From the NCBI GenBank assembly GCA_003488005.1, contig DNND01000018.1:1-64000 (forward strand): a stretch of DNA of 64,000 nucleotides, given 5' to 3'. A program made the position numbers and the translations under genes. How positions within the stretch are numbered: the first letter of the stretch is position 1; each line of letters opens with the position of its first letter. The notes under the pieces were generated by a model that saw nothing but the letters and a program-made list of their open reading frames with translations, was not told the origin of the DNA and ran no database searches. Positions 7,595 through 15,857 of the stretch are shown piece by piece. Origin of the DNA: Blastocatellia bacterium (GTDB lineage Bacteria > Acidobacteriota > Blastocatellia > Pyrinomonadales > Pyrinomonadaceae).

Positions 7595-10528
7595 TCAGCG
7601 CGTAACGACGAGGTTGACGCCCTTCCGACGGGCTGGTCCTTCGCCGAGTTCAATGATGGAGACAATACTTTCCGCGCCCCAGGGAGCCCGTGCGCGCACC
7701 TCGATTTTTCCGTAGGGAATGTTTCGCAGCAGGTACGTTCCTCCGTTGCCCGTTGTCACTTCTGTCGTACTCGCTATCACACGCGCTCCTGCAACCGGGA
7801 GGTCTTTATCCGGATCAAACTTTCCGTCGCCATCCCTGTCGATAAAAACGATCCCGGAAATGGAGCGCTGCACTGAGAGTGGCACGTCCAGATAGAAGTT
7901 TTCCAGCGGCGCGACGGTAACGACCCAGGAAGTTTGCGGAGGCATATGAAAGTCCGCGGGCAGAGTAGTCGCATCGATCTCAAGCGCATAGCTGCCCGGG
8001 GGTAAATTGCGAAATTGATATTCGCCACTGCTATCAACCGTCACGCTGCGCGCCGACCCGGCCATATTCATCGGACTTAAGCTGACGCGTACGCCCGCTA
8101 CACCCGGGAAAGTCCCTGCGGTTCGCCCGCCCGTTTGTAACAAGTCATTGAATACGCGGCCGGCGATCAAACCGTAGTTGCTGACGCCAAAGCTGACGTT
8201 CACAGTTTGCCGCGCTTGTAGGAAACCGTGTTGTTCCGTCATCGTGCTGGCGCGCCAACTCACGCCCATCTCGTTCGAGATGAGGGCCACATTGTATCCG
8301 CCTGAATTCGTTGGGAAACGATAGCGGCCACGGTCATCAGTCGTCGCGCTCCGGTCGCCGTCAATTTGAACTTTCATTCCTGCGACGCCTGGCTCTTCCG
8401 GGTCGTCGTTGCCGTTGCCGTTGAGATCGATAAAGACCCGTCCTTGAATCAACCCGCGTTCCAAACCAAGCAATTGCGAAAACTGCAGGCCGCCACCGCT
8501 GCCGGCGCCGAAGCGGTGCACGTAAGAGATCGTCAGAGCCGACTGTCCCCCAGGCCCGCTAAAGGCGAAAGAGCGCGAGCCGCTCACCTGAACAGAGTTG
8601 GCTGCGTCCAGCCGCATGTTCACGCTGACTGAAGCGGTAAGGTTGCGCTGCTCTCGCTCGAGGATTTGGTTAACGCTATAACGCAGATCGCCGGCCAGAT
8701 TGATCCGCGAGAAAGCCGCCTGAAGGCGAAGTCCCGCTTCAAGGCCGCGTGTCTGGGGAAGTTCGACTCCCGGAAGCAGCGAAGCGAGCGAGTCGCGATT
8801 CGTCTCGAGGAAGCGTGCGGGGTCGGCGGTAAAGGCGCGCTGAAGCAAGGGCGGCAGAAGTAGTGGGTTGCGGACAATGAGTCCGGCGAGAGACTGGTTT
8901 TGGCGCGTGTAGTTGACGAACCCGGTAGCAGAACCGCCTTTAAATGAAAAGCGGAGTTCTTCCCTGAAATTCAATCCGCTTTCAGTTTCGGCGTCGGCGC
9001 GAGACTCGCGGCTCGCGTTCAGGCGCGCTTCAAAATGATTGGCCCAGCCCCGGTTGAAACGAATGTCGTGGCTAATGGTTGCGGTGCGGGTTTCGAGACG
9101 AAAGCGCGCGCTGTCGGTGGGCACTCCGGTTTCGATCTGCTGTTGCGCGAAGCGAAAACTAAGTCGCGAATTTTGGTTGATCCGGTAGTTCATGCTCACT
9201 GCGAGTGTGGCGCGATCCAGGGCAATGCGTCCGGAGGTGGCGGGCGGAACAATCGCCGTATGGTTGTAGTTGAACGATGCATTTAGGCGCGCGGTTGCTC
9301 GCCATTGCAAGGCAAAGGTTTCAGTCTCACGGCCGCCCGATTGCGCTCCGATGCTAACGAGTGGAGAACGTCGATCGAACCGGACGATCTCGCCAGAAGC
9401 ATTAAGTGGTCCACGTCGCAGATCGAGCCTCGCGCGCCACGAAAGGCCACCATTGGCATAGGCGAGTTCGCCTTCTACCGCGATGTTTTTGCTCGGCGCA
9501 TAGCTGCCGTTGATCTGGGCGACCATGCCGCCGCTCCCCAACTTATTCTCTCTTTGCGGCGAGACGTTAAAGAATGACGCGCGAACTTGCCAGAATTCCC
9601 CGTGGGCAATTGGCAGAACTAGACCCACCACGCGACCTTGATTGTTATCAAAGAGTGAAAGTGAGGGACGTGCGAAACCGGCGAAGAATTCCATCCCGCG
9701 CAGACGGGAGGTAGGCGCCGAAACGAAGTGAAGGCCGCGCATGCTGTAATTGTTGAAACTGAGCGGCGAGATATTGATTTGACTATCTAAAATATCGAGA
9801 GTGCCGGCTGGGCCATCCATGCCAAGTGATAGGTGATTCAATCCCAGGCCGGGTGCGGTTGCACGCGCCTGGTCCTGGTCACCAGGGCCAATGAATTTGA
9901 ACATATCGCTGGAGAAGCGAAGGGTGCGCCCCCGCGATAGCTTCCGCCGCCAGTCGAAGATCTGGCGTAACAGACCCGGTCCGACGCCGAAAGGCGCCGA
10001 ATACGAAACCGCATACGATCCTGACAAACCGCCCAAGTCGAGAGCGGTGGAATCCGCCGGCGCGATGTTCTGTTGCGTCGTTGCGTAGGTCCGCCCAATG
10101 ACCTGGACCAGGAACGTAAAGCGTCTCTGACCGTCGAAAGCGATAAGCATGGTCTCGCCAACATGAAGACCGGTAAGAGTCAGGCTGCGAGCATTCAATA
10201 CGGCGGAAGCGATTTCCGAGGAGACGATCAGGATGGAAGTAATCGGAAATGTGAAAGGGACATCGCGCGTCTCGCCAATGACGATTTTGATGCGCGGAGC
10301 TTCAGTTCGGTCGGGCGCTTGCAGGCCTGAAACATTTTGCTGCGCGGTTGTCAGCTTAGGGAGTGATTGGGTAACGAAAGCAATAAACTTTCCGGCCGCC
10401 GCCGAAGTCGACTGCGTAAGTGGAAAAGGAGCCACTACCGAGAGCATGACGACGAGAACGCAGAAAAATCTCAAACGCCGACAGACCACGGATCGTTGTC
10501 TTTTGAGGACTCGTTCTTTTGTGGACAT
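7595..10528 (-). CDS. outer-membrane beta-barrel protein with pilus-type N-domain and SdrD-B-like repeats (usher-like candidate)
   Basis: 977 residues. An Arg-rich n-region and hydrophobic stretch (about 20-45) act as a signal. Residues about 78-146 resemble the pilus-assembly N-terminal domain seen before secretins and related proteins (IKIVIGETRDVPF, then LHVGETMLIAFDG). About 150-690 is a long run of alternating polar/hydrophobic strands typical of a large outer-membrane barrel. Three prealbumin-like SdrD-B/CarboxypepD-regulatory modules follow at about 693-786, 787-889 and 890-977; the first and third carry calcium-loop-like DLNGNGNDD and DRDGDGKFD. It is the last gene of a pilin-chaperone-barrel operon, 28 bases after the chaperone-like gene. 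I propose it is the assembly platform (usher) of a surface structure; there is no classical usher signature, so this rests on context. Confidence 0.7.
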   Translation of the reverse strand: MSTKERVLKRQRSVVCRRLRFFCVLVVMLSVVAPFPLTQSTSAAAGKFIAFVTQSLPKLTTAQQNVSGLQAPDRTEAPRIKIVIGETRDVPFTFPITSILIVSSEIASAVLNARSLTLTGLHVGETMLIAFDGQRRFTFLVQVIGRTYATTQQNIAPADSTALDLGGLSGSYAVSYSAPFGVGPGLLRQIFDWRRKLSRGRTLRFSSDMFKFIGPGDQDQARATAPGLGLNHLSLGMDGPAGTLDILDSQINISPLSFNNYSMRGLHFVSAPTSRLRGMEFFAGFARPSLSLFDNNQGRVVGLVLPIAHGEFWQVRASFFNVSPQRENKLGSGGMVAQINGSYAPSKNIAVEGELAYANGGLSWRARLDLRRGPLNASGEIVRFDRRSPLVSIGAQSGGRETETFALQWRATARLNASFNYNHTAIVPPATSGRIALDRATLAVSMNYRINQNSRLSFRFAQQQIETGVPTDSARFRLETRTATISHDIRFNRGWANHFEARLNASRESRADAETESGLNFREELRFSFKGGSATGFVNYTRQNQSLAGLIVRNPLLLPPLLQRAFTADPARFLETNRDSLASLLPGVELPQTRGLEAGLRLQAAFSRINLAGDLRYSVNQILEREQRNLTASVSVNMRLDAANSVQVSGSRSFAFSGPGGQSALTISYVHRFGAGSGGGLQFSQLLGLERGLIQGRVFIDLNGNGNDDPEEPGVAGMKVQIDGDRSATTDDRGRYRFPTNSGGYNVALISNEMGVSWRASTMTEQHGFLQARQTVNVSFGVSNYGLIAGRVFNDLLQTGGRTAGTFPGVAGVRVSLSPMNMAGSARSVTVDSSGEYQFRNLPPGSYALEIDATTLPADFHMPPQTSWVVTVAPLENFYLDVPLSVQRSISGIVFIDRDGDGKFDPDKDLPVAGARVIASTTEVTTGNGGTYLLRNIPYGKIEVRARAPWGAESIVSIIELGEGPARRKGVNLVVTR

Positions 10529-10556
10529 TGCGCGGGGTCAACTTTTCGGGAAGGTG

Positions 10557-11402
10557 TTACTGAACAATTAAGGGAAGTTCATAGAGCAGCGTAGCCGGCT
10601 CCATCCCGACGCGGTCATAGCTGACGGTAATGACCGCCGTATATTTGCCGGGGGACAGTTCGCCGGCCCATCCTGCCTCTAACATCTTTCGCTGATCCGG
10701 CAGGTATCTCGTCTCTTTGATAGCTCCGCGGCCCACCAGAGCTCCTGACGAGTTGAGGATAGCGTAAGAGCCGTGCAAGCGAGCATGTGCATTGCCCCGG
10801 TTGCGCACGTCAAGCTGCATTGCTAACTCGGCTGAAGCGCTGGGCGGCGAAATGTGCCCCCCCATAATCTCCACATTGTATTCCGACGCGTTCAAGGTCG
10901 TGAACATCATCAATCCCTTAAAGCGCACGCCGATTGAAGCCTTCGCCGTGCTGACTTTTGCGATTGTTGCACTCGCCAACACGGGATCGACCGGCAGCGC
11001 TTCAAAGATCGGCACGCTGTAATAGCCGCCTGCGGCCGTTTGTGGAACCGTGACAATAGCTTTTACTGAAGCCGAGCTGCCGGGTTCGACATCGATCTCA
11101 GCGGGTGAGAATTGCACCCACAACGAGGCCGAGTGTGGCAACGTCCCCGGACGGCCCGTCACGCGTTTGTTACCTTCGTCATACCAGACGTCACTCACCG
11201 AGCATTTGAAGCGCAGACGAGTTCCCGTGTTGTTAGTAAGAGTGAATGTTTGGGTGTAGCTCGCACCACGCTTCACTTTCGCGTCAATTGAAACGGGTGA
11301 TACGGAAACAGAATTTTGTTGCGCTTGCGCACCACCTATACAGCAAAGCAGCGCGATGCACGAAAGAAGGATGACAGATTTTCGCTGAGTCATTTTGTTC
11401 AT
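10557..11402 (-). CDS. periplasmic Ig-fold chaperone-like protein
   Basis: 281 residues from the ATG at 11402; an in-frame start 13 codons upstream is less likely because the signal peptide begins here. Cleavage is likely at GGAQA-QQ. The mature protein is all-beta, with an N-terminal Ig-like domain: VSVSPVSIDAKVKRG, then SLWVQFSPAEIDVEPGSS and TVPQTAAGGYYSVPIFEA, the pattern of PapD/EcpD-type fimbrial chaperones (W-x-x-x-P...P). A second beta domain follows. It is probably a periplasmic chaperone for the pilin-like product encoded 114 bases upstream. The assignment is by pattern and operon context; a general Ig-like exported protein remains possible. Confidence 0.65.
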   Translation of the reverse strand: MNKMTQRKSVILLSCIALLCCIGGAQAQQNSVSVSPVSIDAKVKRGASYTQTFTLTNNTGTRLRFKCSVSDVWYDEGNKRVTGRPGTLPHSASLWVQFSPAEIDVEPGSSASVKAIVTVPQTAAGGYYSVPIFEALPVDPVLASATIAKVSTAKASIGVRFKGLMMFTTLNASEYNVEIMGGHISPPSASAELAMQLDVRNRGNAHARLHGSYAILNSSGALVGRGAIKETRYLPDQRKMLEAGWAGELSPGKYTAVITVSYDRVGMEPATLLYELPLIVQ

Positions 11403-11516
11403 TTGCCTTAATGAAGTTGCCCGCTTGCCGGATATCACCATTTTCTCTCGCCCGAAGGTGGAGGTTGGCGTTATTCGGCAAGCGGGCGGGAGTGCTCCTG
11501 AAATATTAGGAGCGCC

Positions 11517-12095
11517 TTATAGCTGGACGGTGACCGTATAGATCAATGTCGCCGTTTTTGCGCCGGCAACCGCGCTGCGCGGAATATAGAAGCCGACAAA
11601 TCGCTCGTTGCTCGAGCCGCTCGCCGCATTCGAAAAGGCGATTGCGGGTGTTGAGCTGACCGTAGAGCTTGAAGAGATGGATGAGCTACCTTCGCGCGCC
11701 ATATCTTCGTCGCCGCTGATACCAGCCTCGACAGTGACGTCAGCGGTTTCGGTATTGAATCCCGAGTAGACGGGCGTCAGGTTAATAGGCGTCTTATAGA
11801 GAGCGCCGGATCCGTCCGCCGTGACGCTAACGCCTGATGCCGGAGTGCCAATACCCAGGCCGTTAACGCTGCCGAAGTTGATGGCGAAGAGGCCAGTGGC
11901 GTTGCTGCCGCTAACGGTGGCACCGCCGCTGCCGGTCGAGATGTTGAGCTGCACTGCCGTCTGGACTGTGGCTGACATTTCCAGTTGCGCAGAGGTTGTG
12001 GCTAAGTTAGCTACGGGACCCTGGGCGGCGGCTGTTCCCGCGAAAGCGCAAAGGGCCAGCAGGATAAAAGAGAAGCGTAAATTCTTGATTGTCAT
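11517..12095 (-). CDS. pilin-like secreted structural protein
   Basis: 192 residues. Signal peptide about 1-24 (ending AGTAAA-Q). The mature chain is rich in Ser, Thr, Ala and Gly and entirely beta-strand-like, with INFGSV near the middle and a final TATLIYTVTVQL strand, like fimbrial subunits of the DUF4402/spore-coat-U type. It lacks cysteines and a sortase signal. It is the first gene of the operon, ahead of the chaperone-like and barrel genes; the order subunit-chaperone-usher is that of archaic chaperone-usher loci. A long 5' leader with two hairpins precedes it. Confidence 0.65.
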   Translation of the reverse strand: MTIKNLRFSFILLALCAFAGTAAAQGPVANLATTSAQLEMSATVQTAVQLNISTGSGGATVSGSNATGLFAINFGSVNGLGIGTPASGVSVTADGSGALYKTPINLTPVYSGFNTETADVTVEAGISGDEDMAREGSSSISSSSTVSSTPAIAFSNAASGSSNERFVGFYIPRSAVAGAKTATLIYTVTVQL

Positions 12096-12511
12096 TTGAG
12101 TGTAGGTTTCCTTTGGTTTGATTATCGGTTAAAGGGAATCTGCTTATGGCGAGTATCGTTGTCGGTAACGATTGTTCACTAAGGCAGGACGAATGTTTCG
12201 CACCGGTAGATGCGGAGCGGCTTATGTCTGCTCTTCAATCTACCGGTTCAACGAGAAGCTTCCACTACAACTATTGGGCCGTTCGCTCAAGGGAAGGATG
12301 AGGGAACGGGGTGGCACGTAATCGTTGGGGTTTTCTTATAGAGGAGAGAACTTAGCCACCGTGCGCGTTGCGACTCGCCCTATAGTACCGCGGCATACAG
12401 CCTCATTTGCTGGGCATTACAAACAGTCGAACGAACTCACGATCTTCCATACCTGCTAGTCGCAGGCCACGGTTTACACATTCCCGCGCGCGCGGCCTGT
12501 CAGTGGACCAC
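12096..12511. promoter_or_regulatory. leader/promoter region of the pilin-like operon
   Basis: 416 bases between the pilin-like gene (read leftward) and the end of the previous operon. It holds two inverted repeats: ATCGTT/AACGAT (12155-12172) and a perfect 10-bp repeat ACCGGTAGAT (12202-12211) with ATCTACCGGT (12238-12247), whose 26-base loop holds GAGC/GCTC. These could form a structured 5' leader. I could not match them to a known riboswitch, and no promoter hexamers are convincing. Confidence 0.4.
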
Positions 12512-12518
12512 TTAGGCG
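12479..12518. repeat. 40-bp dispersed repeat, copy 1
   Basis: Matches 19190-19229 at 36 of 40 positions. The shared core is CGCGCGCGGCCTGT followed, three variable bases on, by TGGACCACTTA. It covers the stop codon of the double-receiver gene. Confidence 0.7.
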
Positions 12519-13312
12519 GCTTTTCTTGAGATGAGCGCGAGAAACATCATGCGCAAACTTGAGCGGGTGAAAGGCTTAGGCAAAAATATCGCAGCGCCGG
12601 CGGCCCTGCTTTCGCTTTGTATTCCCGGACCTTGGTCGCTGGTCATAATCAACACCGGAATTTTCATAAGGCGCTTTTCGGTCCGCATATAACGAAGCAG
12701 ATCTATTCCCTGGATCGTGGGCATCTTCACATCGAAAATCCCTCCGACAAAGGCGTTATCTTTTCCCAGAATTTTGAAAGCCTTCGCGCCGTTCTCAGCG
12801 CACACTGCGCTATAGCCTTCTTCGTCGATTACATCCTTAACCAGCTGCATGATGATTGGATCATCTTCAACGACGAGGACTCGCCCGGCGGGCGGCACCC
12901 ACTCGGCCAAGGTGTGCAGGTACACAGCTTCGGACTCGTCCACCTTGCGATGCTTGGCCAGCACTTCAGTGATCCTTGCCACGATTTGATTGGGGACTAA
13001 CTCGTTTTTGGATAACACGCGGGCCGCTCCGAGACGTTTGGCCTCTTTGAGCAAGTCTTCAGATCCCGAGTAGGCAATGACAGGCAGCTCGTTTGATCGC
13101 CCCTGTCCGCGCAGTCTTCGCAGGATGTCGATCCCGGCCAGTTTCGGGATCATCATGTCGAGCAGTACCAAATCGGGCTCGAAGGTCTTTAGCCTCCAGA
13201 ATCCGCTTTCACCGTCGTGCGCCACGTCAACGTAATAACCTTCGGCCTGAAGTTTATCCTTGTAAACCTCGGCCACGATTTCGTCGTCTTCAATGATTAA
13301 GATTCTTTGCAT
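12512..13312 (-). CDS. double-receiver response regulator
   Basis: 266 residues with two receiver domains and no output. REC1 (about 3-120) has Glu8/Asp9/Asp10, phosphoacceptor Asp52 and Lys102; REC2 (about 143-262) has the acidic pair near 150-151, phosphoacceptor Asp194 and a C-terminal LPKPF lysine. Such proteins act as phosphate relays or adaptors. It starts with GAGG nine bases upstream, 16 bases after the hybrid kinase gene, so it is probably the last gene of that operon. REC2 resembles the receiver at 54975-55388 (shared ID.LR.MRTEKRL). Confidence 0.9.
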   Translation of the reverse strand: MQRILIIEDDEIVAEVYKDKLQAEGYYVDVAHDGESGFWRLKTFEPDLVLLDMMIPKLAGIDILRRLRGQGRSNELPVIAYSGSEDLLKEAKRLGAARVLSKNELVPNQIVARITEVLAKHRKVDESEAVYLHTLAEWVPPAGRVLVVEDDPIIMQLVKDVIDEEGYSAVCAENGAKAFKILGKDNAFVGGIFDVKMPTIQGIDLLRYMRTEKRLMKIPVLIMTSDQGPGIQSESRAAGAAIFLPKPFTRSSLRMMFLALISRKAA

Positions 13313-13328
13313 TACAACTTGCCTCGTT

Positions 13329-15404
13329 TCATGCTGCTAACTGTTCGAGATTTACTTCCAAAAAAGCTTTTAGTTTCTTATACGCCACCTGCGCGACGTT
13401 GAATTGGTCGGTTGCGCCGTTTAGTTCGCCGGCTTTACCCATGCGTTGCAGTTCTGTTAGCGCCGGTACAATTGCGGTCATCCCGCAAGTGCGACTGCTG
13501 CCCAGGCACTTATGCGCGATAGCGTAAACGTCGGCGGCCGATTGCTGATTCAGCGCGGTTCCTAATTCCTCTAACCGCTGTGCAGTGTGGCGCAGATAAA
13601 GCTCAATGATGTTTCTTAACTTCCCAGGAGTTGAGGCAGTTTCGCGCAGACATGCCACATCCACAGGCGACGAACTATCCGTCGTCGCTGTCGCAGCCGC
13701 AACAGCGGGAACATGTTGAGTGGCCGAGAGGTGTTCGTTTCCAAACAGGGTCGCGAAGATTCCCTCAAGCGTCTTTCGTTTTACCGGTTTTGAGAGGTAG
13801 TCATCCATGCCGGCGGCCAGACATCTTTCCCGGTCGCCGTTCATTGCATGAGCAGTCATCGCAATGATTGGAGTATGCGTCAATCCATTCTCGCGACTGC
13901 GAATTTGGGCTGTCGCCGTGTAGCCGTCCATCACGGGCATCCCGCAATCCATCAAAACAACGTCGTAGCTCCTAAGCGCCAATGCATCGAGGGCCTCCTG
14001 GCCGTTTCCCGCGAGCTCGACCTTGTATCCAAGTCTCGCCAGTTGCTCTGACGCCACCGTTTGATTCACTTCGTTGTCTTCCACCAACAGCACGCTACGA
14101 TCGAGAGAAACCTGCGTCTGGTTCACACTGTGCAGCGTGACAGGCAAGCTAATTCCCCTCAGTCCCGCCGGGGAGCCGACGTCAGAGACGCCCCGTCGGA
14201 CTCGCATATCGTTTGAGTCGCCAGCGCTAAGTTGGGGCGCAAGCTGAGCAGTAGTTTCCGGGTGCATCTGCTTGCTGAAGCTTGCTGTAAAGGAGAAGTT
14301 TGAGCCATGGCCCGGCTCGCTGGTGAGACTGATCGTGCCTCCCATCATCTCCACAAGTTGTTTCGCAATTGCCAATCCTAAACCGGTCCCGCCATAGCGT
14401 CGCGTTACCGACCCGTCGGCCTGTACGAACGGCGCAAACAGCGCCCGCTGATCATTTTCGGAAATGCCAATGCCTGTGTCCTGAATGTCGAAGCGAATTG
14501 TTACCCGCTCTTCACTTTCACACTCTTTCGCAACGCTGACGACGACTTTGCCCTGTTCGGTAAACTTGACCGCGTTACCGACGAGGTTGGTCAGAATCTG
14601 ATGTAACCGCGAGGGATCGCCGCAGAGCTTTTTTGGTACGTCTGTATCGAACAGCAGAGCGAGATCCAACCCTTTCGCTCTTACGCGTTCCGCCATTAGC
14701 CCCAGGGCACCTTCGAGGGTCAATCGCAGGTCGAAGTTTATCGTTTCAAAGCTGAGCATTCCGGCTTCAATCTTGGAGAAGTCCAGAATGTCGTTGATGA
14801 TGGTCAACAGGGATTCCGCGGAGGACGCGATCACATCTATGTACCGGCGTTGCTGGTCATCGAGATTAGTCTCCATGGCAAGTTCCGTAGCGAGGATGAT
14901 CCCATTCATGGGCGTGCGAATCTCATGACTCATGTTGGCAAGGAACTCTGATTTCAGCCGCGCTGATTCCACGGCGCAATCGCGTGACTCCATGATCTTC
15001 CGGTTTTCAATAGCGTAGCGGATCGAGCGCTCCAGCAGGGGCGTGGTGATCTGGCCCTTGTACATATAGTCGGAAGCTCCCGCTCTGGCAGCTTCCAGAT
15101 CGACTTCGTGATCGCCCTCTCCGGTCAGCACAATCACGGGAATCTTGCAGTGTCTCTCGGCGGCCTGGCGCAGGAAGTCAAGGCCGTTGCGCTCACCCAG
15201 CCGGTAATCAAGCAGGCAGATGTCATGTTCGCCCCTGAGGATTGCTTCCAGACCAGCCTCATAGGTTGCTACTGAATCAAGCGGATATCTACTGCCCTCA
15301 ATGCGCGAGAGCAGCTTGCGCGTGATGAGGACATCGTCTTCATCATCTTCAATCAGGAGTACTTTTATTACAGATGGACCCACTTGTTCAGTTTGCATTT
15401 CCAT
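13329..15404 (-). CDS. hybrid histidine kinase REC-HisKA-HATPase-REC-HPt
   Basis: About 691 residues from the ATG at 15404 (GGAG ten bases upstream); other nearby in-frame starts exist at 15422 and 15398. The order is an N-terminal receiver (about 10-130; DYRLGERNG holds the phosphoacceptor), HisKA with NMSHEIRTPMNG, HATPase_c with GGTGLGLAI, a second receiver (MDCGMPVMDGY), and a C-terminal HPt with AIAHKCLGSS. This is the BarA/ArcB-style chain without a membrane sensor, so it is cytosolic and probably takes its signal through the N-terminal receiver. It overlaps the upstream Rcp1-like receiver gene by 17 bases, which suggests translational coupling and a relay between them. Confidence 0.92.
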   Translation of the reverse strand: MEMQTEQVGPSVIKVLLIEDDEDDVLITRKLLSRIEGSRYPLDSVATYEAGLEAILRGEHDICLLDYRLGERNGLDFLRQAAERHCKIPVIVLTGEGDHEVDLEAARAGASDYMYKGQITTPLLERSIRYAIENRKIMESRDCAVESARLKSEFLANMSHEIRTPMNGIILATELAMETNLDDQQRRYIDVIASSAESLLTIINDILDFSKIEAGMLSFETINFDLRLTLEGALGLMAERVRAKGLDLALLFDTDVPKKLCGDPSRLHQILTNLVGNAVKFTEQGKVVVSVAKECESEERVTIRFDIQDTGIGISENDQRALFAPFVQADGSVTRRYGGTGLGLAIAKQLVEMMGGTISLTSEPGHGSNFSFTASFSKQMHPETTAQLAPQLSAGDSNDMRVRRGVSDVGSPAGLRGISLPVTLHSVNQTQVSLDRSVLLVEDNEVNQTVASEQLARLGYKVELAGNGQEALDALALRSYDVVLMDCGMPVMDGYTATAQIRSRENGLTHTPIIAMTAHAMNGDRERCLAAGMDDYLSKPVKRKTLEGIFATLFGNEHLSATQHVPAVAAATATTDSSSPVDVACLRETASTPGKLRNIIELYLRHTAQRLEELGTALNQQSAADVYAIAHKCLGSSRTCGMTAIVPALTELQRMGKAGELNGATDQFNVAQVAYKKLKAFLEVNLEQLAA

Positions 15405-15849
15405 TGTTCGGCAACTCCACAATTTCTATCCAATACTTGCCAATCGCCTGCACCAGGTCGACCAACGAATTAAACGTTACCGGCTTGGTGATGAAGGAGT
15501 TCGCCCCGAGGTCATAGGTACGATAGACGTCTGCTTCAGCTTCGGAAGTCGTCAGAACGATGACCGGAATCTGTCGCAACTCAGGGTCAGCCTTGATCTC
15601 CTTGAGTGCTTCACGCCCGTCTTTTTTCGGCATATTCAAGTCAAGCAGGATGAGACCCGGCCGCGTCGACGCGGCTAAGTCGGAGAATTGTCCGCGCCGG
15701 TGGAGGTAATCCATCAACTGCTCGCCGTCGTTAACAAAATCAATTGGATTGGCCGCTCGCGCTGTCTTCCAGGCTTTCGCGACTGCGCGACGATCGTCTT
15801 CATCGTCGTCGGCCATCAGGATTTGCATTGGTTTCTTATTCTCCTTCAT
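15388..15849 (-). CDS. Rcp1-like single-domain response regulator
   Basis: 153 residues from the ATG at 15849, supported by GAGGAG just upstream; open sequence continues further upstream but is not homologous. The receiver has the acidic triplet in MADDDEDD, phosphoacceptor Asp in LILLDLNMPKKDG, Thr in VLTTSEAE, Lys in FITKPV, and the family's C-terminal helix ending KYWIEIVELP. Rcp1-type receivers are partners of phytochrome-like or CHASE/PAS kinases whose dimerisation motif is ASHDLQEPL, as in the gene eight bases upstream. It probably shuttles phosphate from that kinase to the following hybrid kinase. Confidence 0.92.
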   Translation of the reverse strand: MKENKKPMQILMADDDEDDRRAVAKAWKTARAANPIDFVNDGEQLMDYLHRRGQFSDLAASTRPGLILLDLNMPKKDGREALKEIKADPELRQIPVIVLTTSEAEADVYRTYDLGANSFITKPVTFNSLVDLVQAIGKYWIEIVELPNNGNAN

Positions 15850-15857
15850 GGTTCTCC

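Noticed and set aside
12312..12328. TGGCACG...TTGG resembling a sigma-54 promoter
   Set aside because: Spacing between the GG and GC elements does not fit the fixed sigma-54 spacing and it points away from the nearby minus-strand genes.
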